Assembly: GCA_017354895.1 (NCBI GenBank)
Contig: CP071497.1
Span: forward strand, 2,108,001-2,172,000
Length of the DNA: 64,000 bases
Source: Podospora comata
Lineage: Eukaryota > Ascomycota > Sordariomycetes > Sordariales > Podosporaceae
Direction of reading: 5' to 3'
Part shown: one piece after another, positions 22,308 to 34,500 of the stretch
Position numbering within the stretch: the first letter of the stretch is position 1
Layout: the number at the start of each line of letters is the position of its first letter
Program-made: the position numbers and the translations under genes
The notes under the pieces: generated by a model
Told to the model about the DNA's origin: nothing
The model's database searches: none
The model's input: the letters and a program-made list of their open reading frames with translations, nothing else

Positions 22308-24111
22308 ATGCTGTCACAGAGATTACTACTCGGCCGGACCGCCGTCAGGTCCGCCCTCAAGCCATCAGGGTAAGCCAGCCAGCCAGCCAGCCGCCCATGA
22401 CGACACCGGTACCCTTTCTGCGCTGTTGCTGATCTCTCGCATCTCTAGCTCCCCAATTGCCCTTGCGAGCAGATGGTCCAGGACTTATGCTTCCCAGTCT
22501 GGTCAGTACCGACACCCACAAACCCAGGAATCCTGGTATGGCCCCGAGTGGCGCTGACAAGTTGCGCAGAGGAGAAGGATCTTGTCATCATCGGTGGTGG
22601 TGTTGCTGGCTATGTTGCCGCCATCAAGGCCGGCCAGGAGGGCATGAAGGTGCGTTGGCAGACGATACACACAGCTCGGCACTGGATCATGCGGGACAGC
22701 GGCTAACATGTACTTCCTTCCCACTCACAGGTCGCATGCATCGAGAAGCGCGGAACACTCGGCGGAACCTGCCTCAACGTCGGATGCATCCCATCAAAAT
22801 CGCTCCTTAACAACTCACATCTGTACCACCAGATCCTCCACGACACAAAACACCGTGGTATCGAGGTCGGTGATGTCAAGCTAAACCTCCAACAGCTCAT
22901 GAAGGCCAAGGAGACATCCGTCACTGGTCTCACCAAGGGTGTCGAGTTCCTGCTCAAGAAGAACGGCGTCGAGTATATCAAGGGTACCGGCAGCTTCCAG
23001 GATGAGCACACCGTCAAGGTCGAACTCAACGACGGCGGCGAGACCAGCGTCACCGGCAAGAACATCCTCATCGCCACCGGTTCCGAGGTTACCCCCTTCC
23101 CCGGCCTCACGATTGACGAGCAGACCGTCATTAGCAGCACTGGCGCCATTGCCCTCGAGAAGGTCCCCGAGAAGCTCGTCGTCATTGGTGGTGGTATCAT
23201 TGGTCTCGAGATGGCCTCCGTCTGGTCTCGCCTGGGCTCCAAGGTCACCGTTGTCGAGTACCTCGACCAGATCGGCGGTCCCGGCATGGACACCGAGGTT
23301 GCCAAGGGCATCCAGAAGATCCTGAAGAAGCAGGGCATCACCTTCAAGACCGGTACCAAGGTCCTTTCCGGCGAGAAGACTGGTGATGAGGTCAAGGTTC
23401 AGACCGAGGCTGCCAAGGGTGGCAAGGAGGAGACGGTATGTTTTGATTGTGACTTTGAAGCTGACTAGGTCGGTATGCTGACTTTGATTATAGCTCGATG
23501 CTGACGTCGTCCTTGTTGCTATTGGTCGTCGCCCCTATACCGGCGGTCTTGGCCTTGAGAACATCGGCCTCGAGCTCGATGAGCGCGGCCGTGTCATTAT
23601 CGACGCCGAGTACCGCACCAAGATCCCCCACATTCGCTGCGTCGGTGACGCCACCTTCGGCCCCATGCTTGCGCACAAGGCTGAGGAGGAGGCTGTTGCT
23701 GTTGTCGAGTACATCAAGAAGGGCTATGGCCACGTCAACTACGGCTGCATTCCCTCCGTCATGTACACCTTCCCCGAGGTTGCGTGGGTTGGTCAGTCTG
23801 AGCAGGACCTCAAGAAGGCCGACATCCCCTACCGCGTCGGCACTTTCCCCTTCAGCGCCAACTCCCGTGCCAAGACCAACCTCGACACTGAGGGGTTTGT
23901 CAAGATTCTCGCCGACCCTGAGACCGACCGCCTTCTCGGCATCCATATCATCGGCCCCAACGCTGGTGAGATGATTGCTGAGGGCACTCTTGCGCTCGAG
24001 TATGGTGCTTCCAGCGAGGATATTGCGCGCACTTGCCACGCCCACCCTACTCTTTCTGAGGCCTTCAAGGAGGCTGCCATGGCCACCCACGCCAAGGCCA
24101 TCCATTTCTAA
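22308..24111 (+). CDS. lpd1: Dihydrolipoyl dehydrogenase, mitochondrial (E3)
   Basis: Five exons (22308-22369, 22449-22501, 22570-22649, 22731-23435, 23494-24111) give 505 residues. This flavoenzyme re-oxidises dihydrolipoamide with NAD+ for pyruvate, 2-oxoglutarate and branched-chain dehydrogenases and the glycine cleavage system in the matrix. The first ~35 residues ([18 protein letters not shown]) form an Arg-rich presequence. FAD-binding [10 protein letters not shown] starts at ~47. The redox disulfide is C79/C84 in [13 protein letters not shown]. The NAD-binding motif [13 protein letters not shown], the second FAD motif [16 protein letters not shown] and the catalytic HAHPTLSE (H484, E489) are all present. 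Three short introns sit in the presequence and first FAD motif region. Start 22308 is the first ATG and gives the expected presequence. No key residue is missing. Confidence 0.97.
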
Positions 24112-25091
24112 GTAAGACAAAGCTTAGGGTGCTGGAAAGGAGGAGGTTTTCTTGTGTATCTGTACTGTAGTTGTGTTTTCCTCATTTCAGGCATTGGTGA
24201 ATGGACTCAGCCGGGATGGTAAAGGCATTTGAAAGCAGTATTTATAATTTACCCCTGGCCGCTGTTGTTTTGTTTCGTGGTGCCGAGAAGAGAGAAAAGC
24301 TTGAGCAGCATGAGGAGCAATTTTGTTTTTAGAGCAACGGCAGGTTGCATGGGAAAGGTTCATGAGGTCTATGGTTTATCTAGCGTCAAAACCTAGAAGG
24401 TTGATTTCCTGTATGATGGTACTATAATGACCACAGAATACGTCAAGGGGGTTGAAGTCTTATGCAGCATGATAAATAAATAGTGGCATTGACTTGTTCG
24501 TTCGTCTTATATTTTGAAGCAACCAGGCAACCCTAACCCTTTCACACATGCATGTCAAAGTTCACGGTGTGTTGTCATTTTCCTTGGCAGGAATAGAGGC
24601 GGAGGCCGACGATCGTACCACATGTGGAAAGTGGGGGTACACGGGGGATCTCACTGGCCCGATTTCATCCATCTTCCAGGAGTCGCCAGTGGGAATTCGA
24701 ACAACACGCCATTCGATATAGAAACCTCTCCCCTTTCTCTTATCTCATTCTTTTGTCCTTGTATGCCACCCACGAACAACCTACGCATGAACGACGAATG
24801 ATCTGAATCCACTGCAGACCAATTGGAGGATTTGAGCTGGATTGAAAGGGTTTGAAGGTATTTGGAGTTGGTGTTATTGTTGTTAGTATTGTTGGGACAA
24901 GACGACAATCAGGAAAACGTGGACGCACCAGTACCAACTACACCCCCTTGCCTCGCACCACCGGATATGGCTATTTTTTGAAGAGAGACGACGCCGAATT
25001 TTTACTTTACAAGCCTTGAGGAGCCCAGCTCTCAATTGTTTGTTTGACAAGGGGCTCCTCTATCACTCACTACACGACCACGCCGGCAACC
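24112..25091. other. Intergenic region, dihydrolipoyl dehydrogenase to desaturase
   Basis: 980 bp between two genes on the same strand. It contains the AT-rich 3' UTR of the first gene and the promoter of the desaturase. A telomere-like CCCTAACCCT lies at 24531-24540. The short overlapping frames between 24500 and 24940 show no family features. Confidence 0.45.
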
Positions 25092-26846
25092 ATGGCGAAA
25101 TTAACCAAGGAACGCACCTACCCGCTGATGAGCCGCCGGGAGATCGAGGCTCAGATTGCTGATGGGAGGCACATGGTTATCGTGGACAGACATGTTCTCA
25201 AGGTCGATGCCTTTATGCAGTTTCATCCTGGTGGTGACAAGGCGATGAAGCACATGGTGGGGAGGGATGCTACGGATGAGGTCAATGGGCTTCATTCCCC
25301 TGAGGCAAGGGCAATGATGAACAAGTATCGCGTTGGAAGGATTGAAGGAAGGTGGAATAATTTCTTGCCGCCTATTCAAGGTGGTAAATTTAGGAAACGG
25401 CTTGAGGATGGGGCAATGGAGGTGGAAGAGGAGGATGATTCTGGACGGCTGTCGGCTCCGGTGGTGACGTTAACGGCAGACACACCGTCGAGCGAGCTGG
25501 AGTCTAGACCACCCTCGCCAGTGTTTGATGTTGACGGTAGTGCTTTGCGGAAGAGACAGGTGAAGGAATCGATGGGGTCGAGTGCTGCGTCGATAACCTC
25601 GGCATCGTCGCTAGAGGAGTCTCATGGTGATGGGAGTCTACCTCTCGACGGCATGGCCCACCTCGACATCCTCACACGCAAGGAGATCAAACTTGACCTG
25701 GACAAATACCCGGCTGTTGACCAGGATACCCAAGAGGTCATCGTCGAGAAGTACCGCAAGCTCCACAACCGCATCAAGGCTGATGGGTTGTATGACTGCA
25801 ACTATTACGCCTACGCCATCGAATGCTCCCGGTACATCACCTTTTTTGGCCTGATGTTGCTGTTCCTCAAGTGGAAGTGGTACATCCCCAGCGCTTTCTT
25901 CCTTGGTGTTTTCTGGCATCAGCTTGTCTTTTCCGCCCATGACGCCGGCCACATGGGGATTACGCACAATTTTCAGGTTGATACCATTATCGGGATCATC
26001 ATTGCGGATTTCTTGGGAGGGCTGTCGTTGGGATGGTGGAAACGCAGTCATAACGTCCACCATATTGTGACAAATTCGCCGGAGCACGACCCCGACATCG
26101 AGCACATGCCGTTTTTTGCTATTTCCCACCGTTTTTTGGCGAGTCTGAGGTCGACGTACTACGAGCGGATCATGCCGTACGATGCTGCTGCCAAGTTCTT
26201 CATTTCGATGCAGCACAACTTATATTATGTCATCATGCTCTTTGGGAGGTTCAACCTCTACCGGTTGTCGATGGAGTATTTGATCCTCGGGCAGGGGCCG
26301 AAAAAGGGGGTGGCGGCCTGGCACCGCTGGTTCGAGTTTGCTGGACAGGTCTTTTTCTGGTATTGGTTTGGGTACGAGCTGCTGTACAAGTCCGTCGATG
26401 GCGGTTGGAACAGGTTCTGGTTCGTGATGGTCAGCCACATGGTAACTTGCCCGCTGCATGTGCAGATCACGCTGAGCCACTTCGCCATGTCGACGGCTGA
26501 TTTGGGGGTGGATGAGAGTTTCCCGCAAAAGATGCTGCGGACGACGATGGATGTGGATTGCCCGACCTGGCTGGACTTCTTTCACGGCGGTCTGCAGTTT
26601 CAGGCGATTCACCATTTGTTTCCGAGGATTCCGAGGCATAACCTGAGGAAGACGCAGAGGTTGGTGCAGGAGTTTTGCGATGAGGTCGGGATTCCGTATG
26701 CGCTCTTTGGGTTTGTGGATGGGAACAAGGAGGTGATTGGGAGGTTGGGGGAGGTGGCGAGGCAGGCGGCTATTTTGAAGAAGTGTCAGGGGGTTATGAT
26801 TGGGGAGGGGAGGGTGGAGGGGCATCATCATCATCATCATCACTAA
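25092..26846 (+). CDS. Delta-8 sphingolipid desaturase with N-terminal cytochrome b5 domain
   Basis: One exon, 584 residues from ATG 25092 (CAACCATGGCG). It introduces the delta-8 trans double bond in the long-chain base of fungal glucosylceramides, at the ER membrane. The cytochrome b5 domain occupies residues ~10-90, with haem ligands H45 (HPGG) and H68. A Ser/acidic linker of ~110 residues follows, then the desaturase with three histidine boxes: H283DAGH, H320NVHH and Q504AIHH. The Gln-type third box is the hallmark of front-end desaturases. Hydrophobic pairs flank the boxes (ITFFGLMLLFLKW and AFFLGVFWHQLVF). The protein ends with seven consecutive His residues (CAT x6, CAC) before TAA. 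Fungal Sld proteins match the order and length; a front-end acyl desaturase acting on another substrate cannot be excluded without comparison. Confidence 0.92.
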   Translation: MAKLTKERTYPLMSRREIEAQIADGRHMVIVDRHVLKVDAFMQFHPGGDKAMKHMVGRDATDEVNGLHSPEARAMMNKYRVGRIEGRWNNFLPPIQGGKFRKRLEDGAMEVEEEDDSGRLSAPVVTLTADTPSSELESRPPSPVFDVDGSALRKRQVKESMGSSAASITSASSLEESHGDGSLPLDGMAHLDILTRKEIKLDLDKYPAVDQDTQEVIVEKYRKLHNRIKADGLYDCNYYAYAIECSRYITFFGLMLLFLKWKWYIPSAFFLGVFWHQLVFSAHDAGHMGITHNFQVDTIIGIIIADFLGGLSLGWWKRSHNVHHIVTNSPEHDPDIEHMPFFAISHRFLASLRSTYYERIMPYDAAAKFFISMQHNLYYVIMLFGRFNLYRLSMEYLILGQGPKKGVAAWHRWFEFAGQVFFWYWFGYELLYKSVDGGWNRFWFVMVSHMVTCPLHVQITLSHFAMSTADLGVDESFPQKMLRTTMDVDCPTWLDFFHGGLQFQAIHHLFPRIPRHNLRKTQRLVQEFCDEVGIPYALFGFVDGNKEVIGRLGEVARQAAILKKCQGVMIGEGRVEGHHHHHHH

Positions 26847-28392
26847 GGGGGGAAGATGAGTAGAAAGGGATGAGGTGTGGGAAGGAGTGTGAGGTTGTAT
26901 ATGGCTGGAAGGTTAGCTGTAGTGATAACCCTCAAAAGTTGACCTTACTCTATAGACTAGAACTTTTGATTCCTCTTGGATAGGTGTGTGAAGAGTGAGG
27001 GGACATGAGGCAGTCCTTTTTGGCCCACCGTTAGATCTCTTGCGTGATTCGAACCAAGATCAAGGAATAGTCACGAGGCTCTTCCTTCTGCAAGCCAACG
27101 AGGAGCCATCCTTTTATAATGAGATCGCCGAGGTTCTTCAGGTCGCCGCTCACAGTGCGTGATAGCCAAGGGACTACTGTGATGGGGAGGATTCTTGGGT
27201 TACAGAAAACGAGCCAGGGCCCTGGATCAGCCCCCCATCCTGCCGCCTCTTGCATGCAGATAATGCAGTAGCTCCAAGGGACACGGACCAAGATCCGCAG
27301 AACCCAATCCTACCCTGGTACTTGAGATTCCGACATCATGACCCGTACCCCAATTCTTGCGCGCAAGTTGGCGAGGCAAGCTGTCAGGTAATGGCGTGGT
27401 TGGCGGTGGTCGAGTGCCCTAGCTCGCTCTTATTTGGCTGTTTCATCATGATTCACCGAGATTTAAGAAATCGATGGAGGAAGAGCTGCTGAAGGGGGGC
27501 GCTGGTTTCCTTTGCTCCTCTAGGACAGCTACCGTAGCTTCGGTCTCTGGTGATTAATACTCCACTCTTTTGTTTGCTTTTTTTCTTTATTTTTCTGGCC
27601 GAACGAATGAGATTCTCCGGTTCTGGTACCGTGGGCCTTGCTGCATGTTTTCGTTCCCATCATTAAAGCCAACTGGTGAGTCGGGGAGCGTGGTCGAGGT
27701 CGAACCGGCTGCCGACATTGTACTCTCGTCAGGTTTACGAACACGGCCTGGGCAGGCACCTAATAAACTAACTGACCAAAAGAAGCAACACCAATGAACA
27801 GATTGTCATAAGATTTTTCGCATCTGGGTCGAGTTTGCGAGCTGGGGGGTGAGGGGGAAGTGTGCTCCCAGCAATCCGGAAATACAAGACTTGAAGAATG
27901 CACGTCACAGACAGTCTACCCTGTCTTTTTACCTAAGATCCTCCCTGCGGGACTGGGGAGAAACGAGTGTAAGCATGGGTGTGAGTGATAGCGGAGGGCA
28001 CTAACTACCCTGGTTACAACCGCATCTCGGTCTCCCCCGCCTCTCGCTTCTCACCAACAAACCTCGTAAGCCAAGCAGTCTCAAGTGTGAGAACTGGTGC
28101 CATGTTGGGCCATGCCGGGGCCCTAGTTTATGTTTTCTTTTGAGATAGTTGAGAAAACACAAAAGAAATTGGCTAGATACGTCAGGACAAGACATGGGTT
28201 TCACTTTGCTTGTCGATGGTTGCTTCTCGATGGATCGATGCCGGCAGCCTTCCGCCAGTGTCCCCATGTCGTGTCGTGCATAGGCTTCATCCCACTTGTT
28301 TTTGCGGGCGTTTCCGATTGTTTATCTCTGCTTGCCCCCAGTTTTTCATTAGCCACTATCCCCGAAGGCAAACCGATTTTGATAGTCCAAGA

Positions 28393-28452
<60 letters not shown>

Positions 28453-28921
28453 ACCCGGGCACACACATCATGCCACTTACCTACTCAGATGACCATTGCA
28501 ATCGTTGCAACTCACTGCTACTGCTGAGGAAGAAGAAGTATATGAAAAGAAGCAATGTGACCGAGGAATTTGGTCAGTCGTGGTACCCTGTATGAATGGG
28601 GGATATATCTTTGTGCCCTCCCTCCCTCCCTCCTTCTCTGTCAGGTTTGAAGGGTTTTCTTGAGCAAGCAAGCTTGCGAATTTTATTATACCTACGGTTC
28701 TTACCTACTACATACAACGAGACTGTGCTAGCAGTTCAGTTGACACTCTCAACGCCAGAAGTCCTAATCATTGCTACATCATCATCATCATCATTATCAT
28801 CATCATCCTACCCACCTTACACACCCACCTACCTACACACAGCCAGCCTTTTCTCCTTTTCAAATCAGCATTACCATTGTTGTATCTCACTTCCTCATTA
28901 CGATTCCGCAAAGTTCTAAAG
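26847..28921. other. Intergenic region, desaturase to small SMP-like gene
   Basis: 2.1 kb with no confident gene. A minus-strand frame at 27031-27291 (86 codons) has a composition like a protein but matches no family I know. A GATTCGAACC at about 27047 looks like a tRNA T-loop in reverse, but no tRNA fold forms around it. The right half holds a long CA microsatellite and a pyrimidine-rich leader with CCT and ATC runs just before the next start codon. Confidence 0.45.
28394..28447. repeat. (CA)27 microsatellite
   Basis: An uninterrupted dinucleotide tract of 27 CA units, followed by a degenerate CA-rich tail to ~28470. It is intergenic, about 0.5 kb upstream of the SMP-like gene. Length is expected to vary among strains. 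Confidence 0.97.
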
Positions 28922-29201
28922 ATGGGTAAGAGAAAGATGGACGAAGCCGCAGCCGAGCGGATCCGGGCAGCAAGAGGTGACAAGGTGGGTGGTAGCCTCT
29001 TCCCCATTTCACTCGATGTCATGTAGATGCTCACCATGTCCAAAACAGGACCCCTTCGCCAGACGGGCAGCAACCACGGTGCGGCAAAGCAAGCAGGGCG
29101 GCGAATCATCATCGGGCAAGAAAGATGGAAGCAGCAGCAAGGATGGCAAGAGTGAGGGGAGTGGTAGCAAGGGGAGTAGTTCCTCAAATTGGAGGACATA
29201 G
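28922..29201 (+). CDS. Small SMP-like hydrophilic protein, 71 residues
   Basis: Two exons (28922-28984, 29049-29201) around a 64 bp intron encode 71 residues. The first half, with AAAERIRAARGDK and DPFARRAATTVRQSK, resembles the short repeat of seed-maturation-protein-like (SMP) domains found in small fungal proteins. The second half is a Gly/Ser/Lys-rich disordered tail ending SSSSNWRT. The start codon is preceded by an A-rich context (TCTAAAGATGG) and a pyrimidine-rich leader, and the intron splits exactly between the conserved-looking segments. Function is unknown. The evidence for a real gene is the clean intron, phase continuity and the SMP-like motif; a spurious small model is possible. 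Confidence 0.65.
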
Positions 29202-31541
29202 GTCGATGGAGGGGGTATGGGGAAGAATGTCATGAGACATGACAAGGGGTTGGTGAAAAGACATGATGGGCTAGAATACTGAAGAATTCAAGGTTGCTGC
29301 TACTCCGAACATGCTGTTAACGTCTCCTGACAGGGAATGATATGCAGGTTGATTTGAAAGTAGATAAGATCTCTGCAAGATGATCTTACGTTTCCGATGT
29401 GTAAGAGTTTTAGTTGCTGGAACAGGTTTATGGCTATGGAAATTTGCACCACACACATCTACATTGACAGCTGGTATCAACCGCCCCCACTTGGAGGGAG
29501 CGTTCGTTGCATGGCTACCCCGGAGCCGAGGCATTCTTTAGGAGTATCTGTCTGGCCGATTCCTCGTGGAATGTTCGGAGCGTCAGTCTCCCTTGGGCGG
29601 CCTCATGCTCGTCCGAACTGGATATGTTGCTGACAACTATGAAACTCGAACGGCATGAGACATTTTCTCGCCCATGAAGAGGCTGGCTGGCTGGCTTGGC
29701 TGGATAAGGTATGATGTCTTAACAACGTGGCCATGACGGGTACAGCTGGTGGATGATAGGTCAAGCTCACAGCGTGTCGTTGCTTCTTTTCTGCCGACTG
29801 ACCCCCCTGTCAGCCACGTCTCTTCACGCCCCATGTTGTTGGAGAAGGCAAAGAAGCAAATGATGAACACAACGCGTGCCCGATAGCTTCTCTATGTGCT
29901 CGTTGAAGAGGAGAAAGTACTGGAGTGGTGTAACGAGAGGTTACAGTAGACTCGAAGAAGGGGTCAGGCTTCTTTTGGTAAGCCGCAAAATGACACCCCA
30001 CACATGGAAATGGCGTACATCCAGCCCTGGAGTACAACATAGGGTGGAACAACTGAGGACCGGTGAGCAAGCCATCGACCTCTTGTAGCAGCCCTTGGCT
30101 TATACAAGAATGCACAGAAGCAGAGCGAGGGTGATACCAATGCAGCCAGTCCAGCGCCCCTTCCACATGCCCAAGAGCTCGGCATCAGATGCTGTGTCCG
30201 AGGCCAACCATCAGCGGGGACTCGATGGTGAATCGGATGGGAGTCCATACCCCCTTGAAGGGGGTGGTGGCGTACATCTGATCCTCCTAGCACAGCAATG
30301 TGCCGGGCACACAGTGCATCGTTGAACCAGCGAGTTGTTCAGGGGACGATCCGATCTCTGAATGTCAACTCGTGCAGTGGAAGGCTACACCAGTGGAATA
30401 TGCCATGAGTAACAGAACTGAATACAAGGTAGATATGCATATATTAAAAGACTCGTGATACTGGTGCCATGGGTAGTTGCGTAGCGGATCTCCTTCTATC
30501 AATCAGCATATGATGGTGGCCTAGTTCAAGAGCAGGAGAAGCAATCATGTCCCAAGTCAAGGAATGACACGTGCCCTAAACAAGGAGAAGATAGGTTGTC
30601 AGTGGTTGGTGGTGGTCGAGTATGTCCTCAGACGTGGGATGGGAAAGCCTTCCAACCAAATCATCAGAGGCAGACATCGTTCCACAACAGTAAAGCTACT
30701 GTTCACTGAAGCAACAGACAGTTTGTTTGGAAACCGAGTAGACAAAACAAACACCTCACGTGTGAGGTTCTCGCTGCCGGCCAACCTCCTGTAGCGCTGC
30801 ACTGCAGCGACGGCGAGTACCAAGATTGAAGGGCAGATGGTTGACAGAACCTGTGTTAAGAGCTCCTTACACAAGTGAAGGATGGGCACAGTGCGAAAGA
30901 CTGCCTAACCCCATCAACCCCGCCAAACGATTGCAGGCTGGATCCCTGTCCACCACGACTGTCACCTTTAACCCTCTTGGGAAACCACAGCCTCCACTCC
31001 CCGCCTCTCGAACCCTTTGAAGCAGCACTCGCGGGCAGCATCCCCGTCGAGCCTCCCACCATCCACCACCAGCAACCAACTTACACCGACCGCATCTCTG
31101 TATCGCCCATCTGTCCATCTCGCTATCTTGTCGGCATATTCCACATTTCGAGTAGAAAGGAGTCCGGTGTAGTAGTATTGCCTGATATCCCAACAGACCA
31201 AACCGCTCTGTTCGACATTCATCAAAGCCCAATCTCAGTCTCCAGTAACGGTCAAAGTTACCCCACGTCAGGAGCGGGAAGCACTCAGAGTGAACGCATT
31301 TCGTCATCGAGGCTCGGCTCGGAAGACGCCGAATTCGTCAACCACACAACAGGTCCGTCTCGGCAGACCAAGCTTCCCATTCGGATCCGGACTCCGGGCA
31401 GACCAGCCGAGCTGTGCTCCCGTGTTCACCACGTGAATCGGGCAGCCTTCTCGTCAAAGCCCCGCTCCTGGTTCATTTCCCTACAACAGCATGCCCGAGT
31501 AGCCAGGCCCCAAAGGAATCCCGTCTTCGAGAAGCGGCGTG
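29202..31541. other. Intergenic region upstream of VAC14
   Basis: 2.3 kb with no recognisable gene. A 236-codon plus-strand frame at 30875-31585 overlaps the start of VAC14 in another frame. It has no domain, and I read it as part of a long VAC14 leader. CTGG/GGCTGG short tandems occur near 29681-29702. Confidence 0.45.
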
Positions 31542-34500
31542 ATGGATCCCACCATCCAGCGCGCCCTGAACGACAAGCTCTATGATAAGCGCAAGGTTGG
31601 CGCTCTCGAGTATGTTTTTTTTTTTTTTTTTTTTTTTTCATATCTACATCGCATTGCATAGACAGCTGCATACCCGGGCCCGCCCTGGCTGCAGGCAAAC
31701 AGCCCCTTTCCCCTCCACCTTGCCCCTGATTCGATAGTGGCTTCCTTCACATGACAAAGGATGAATGTAACTTGCATCTAACTCTCACACAGTCTTGAGC
31801 GCGTCATTCGCGAGGTAGTTGCCAAACAGGATAACGCCAGAATTGAGGCCATTCTCGACCAGCTGTGCAACGACTATGCCTACGCTGTCCACCAGCCCCA
31901 TGCCCGCAACGGTGGGTTGATCGGCCTGGCCGCTGCTGCCATTGCCTTGGGTTCTGTATGTTCTTGTCTTCCCTCCTCTTCTCTGATCTTCCCCTACCGT
32001 CACACCATTTGGGTGGCATGGGGCCTATGTGCTACCGACCTCTTGCTTACCCGCGACTGTCCTTCGGTTTGCTACGAACAGGAACTCGCCAGATACCTTG
32101 AGGTCATTGTGCCACCGGTCCTAGCCTGCTTCACAGACCAGGATGCACGAGTCCGATACTATGCCTGCGAGGCCATGTATAACATTGCCAAGGTCGCAAA
32201 GGGCGAAATCCTCATCTATTTCAACCACATCTTCGATGCCCTCTGCAAGGTAGGCAGTCTCACTTGTTCTCCTTTTTCCCGCATACCCTTGTCTCACTAT
32301 CTCTCTCGACACCTCTAGCTTGGTGCCGACTCGGAACTGTCAGTCAAGAACGGTGCCGAGTTGCTCGATCGTCTCATCAAAGATATCGTCTCAGAATCAG
32401 CAGCAACCTACGTTTCTGTCTTGGAGCAGCCGCCGCCATACCAAGAGGACGATAAGGACGTTCTGGATGACACGAATGAACTGCCAACGGCCTTCTCCCT
32501 GAAGAAGTTTATACCACTTCTTCGTGACCGCATTTATGCCATTAACCCTTTCACACGGACCTTTCTTGTGGGCTGGATTATTCTCCTGGACTCTATTCCA
32601 GACCTGGAGCTTGTTACTTTCCTGCCTGAATTTCTCGGAGGCCTGTTGCGATTCCTGAGTGACCCCAACCGGGACGTTCACGTGGCGACGCAGGGCTGCT
32701 TGGACAAGTTCCTCAACGAGATCAAGAGGATCGCCCGCATCAAGAAGGGGATCGCCGAGAGCAAAAAGTCAAAGGGCGAAGGCAAACGGAAAAGAGAGGA
32801 CTCGGTTGAGAGCGGGAGCATACGCCCCACTCTCGAAGAAGGCGACGAGGTGGATTTCGAAACGGCAGCCGACGACGATGAGCTGGATAGCGAGGATGAC
32901 TGGGTTCCAGGCCAAGACGTGCAGATCAACCACAAGGCGATTCTGGAGATTCTGACTGCCACACTTGACTCACCGCTGGGTAAGCCGCCCTTCGACAACG
33001 GTCGCCAAAAGACTGCTAATCTCACCCCGAATCCAGAAGAAGACGGACTGCTGGAGTCGCTCCGCTGGATTGTCGAATTTCTTGACATCTGCCCGGAGGA
33101 GGTACTCCCGTTTACTCCCAAGATTCTAGCTCATCTCTTGCCAGCAATGGCCAGTGGGGTTGAGTCAATTCGCCAGGCTGCCGCCAGGGTCAACACGTCA
33201 CTGATGGACTATGTCGTCTCACTCTCTGACGATGCTGAGCTCGCAACCATTCCGCACCAGCTGTCTAGGATGCCGCACGGCGATCGCCAGGACGGAACCA
33301 CAAGCGCCCGGGCATCCCTTTCCAGCTCGAGAGAGCTTGAGATACGAAGTCCCACCCCGGCCACGGGCAAGCCTCTTCCACGGACTCCAACCCCGGGCAC
33401 GTCTGGCGCTTTGCAACCACAAGCAGATCTTGATTATGCCGCTGCGGTAAACTCACTAACCCTGCTGTTTTTGAACGACCACGAAGCCACCCGTGTTGCT
33501 GCCCTCACGTGGCTCATCATGTTGCACCGCAAAGCACCCAGAAAAGTGCTGGCGTTTAACGATGGCACCTTCCCTGCACTTCTCAAGACACTCTCTGACC
33601 CAGCCGAAGCAGTCGTCACCAAAGATTTGCAACTACTTTCACAGATATCAAGGAATAGCGAAGACGACTATTTCACCAATTTTATGGTAAACTTGCTGCA
33701 GCTGTTCTCAACGGACCGGAAGCTTCTCGAGACAAGAGGAAACCTGATAATTCGCCAGCTTTGTACCAGCCTCAGCGCGGAACGGATATACCGGACGCTT
33801 GCGGACTGTATCGAGAAGGAGGAGGATGTGGAGTTTGCTAGTATTATGGTTCAGAACTTGAACAACAACTTGATCACGGCACCAGAGTTGGCAGAACTGA
33901 GGAAGCGGTTGAGGAATCTGGAGACGAAGGTTTGTGCCGAATTTATTGAATGCGTCGAGAAGCTACTAACTATGACTACAGGATGGACAAACATTCTTCG
34001 TGGCGCTCTTTCGATCGTGGTGCTATAACGCTGTGGCAACGTTCTCGCTTTGTCTATTGGCGCAGGCGTATGAGCAGGCATATAACCTCTTACAAATCTT
34101 GTATACTTCTCCCTCTGCGCAGTGAAAGTGTGTCTACTAACCTTACAACAGTGCCGAGCTTGAAATGACAGTCAACATCCTCATTCAGATTGACAAGTTG
34201 GTGCAGCTCCTGGAGTCGCCGGTCTTTACATGTATGTCTGATCTTCCCTCAGCGTGTGGAATGGTAAATGGTGCTGACAGTTTGCCCAAACAGACCTTCG
34301 TCTCCAGCTTTTGGAGCCAGAGAAATACCCGCATCTGTACAAGTGCTTGTATGGCCTTCTTATGCTTCTTCCGCAATCATCGGCCTTTGCGGCTCTCAAA
34401 AACCGGTTGAACAGTGTTAGTTCCATTGGGTATCTGCATATTGCGCCGAGACCGTACGTCCCACCTCATGCCTGTTGACAGTATCACTTACTAACATGAT

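Noticed and set aside
27031-27110. Possible tRNA on the minus strand, from GGTTCGAATC-like T-loop
   Set aside because: The bases flanking the loop do not form a 5 bp T-stem, and no acceptor or anticodon stem can be drawn.
27031-27291. 86-codon minus-strand frame
   Set aside because: Plausible composition but no recognised family, no intron signals and no neighbours that support it.
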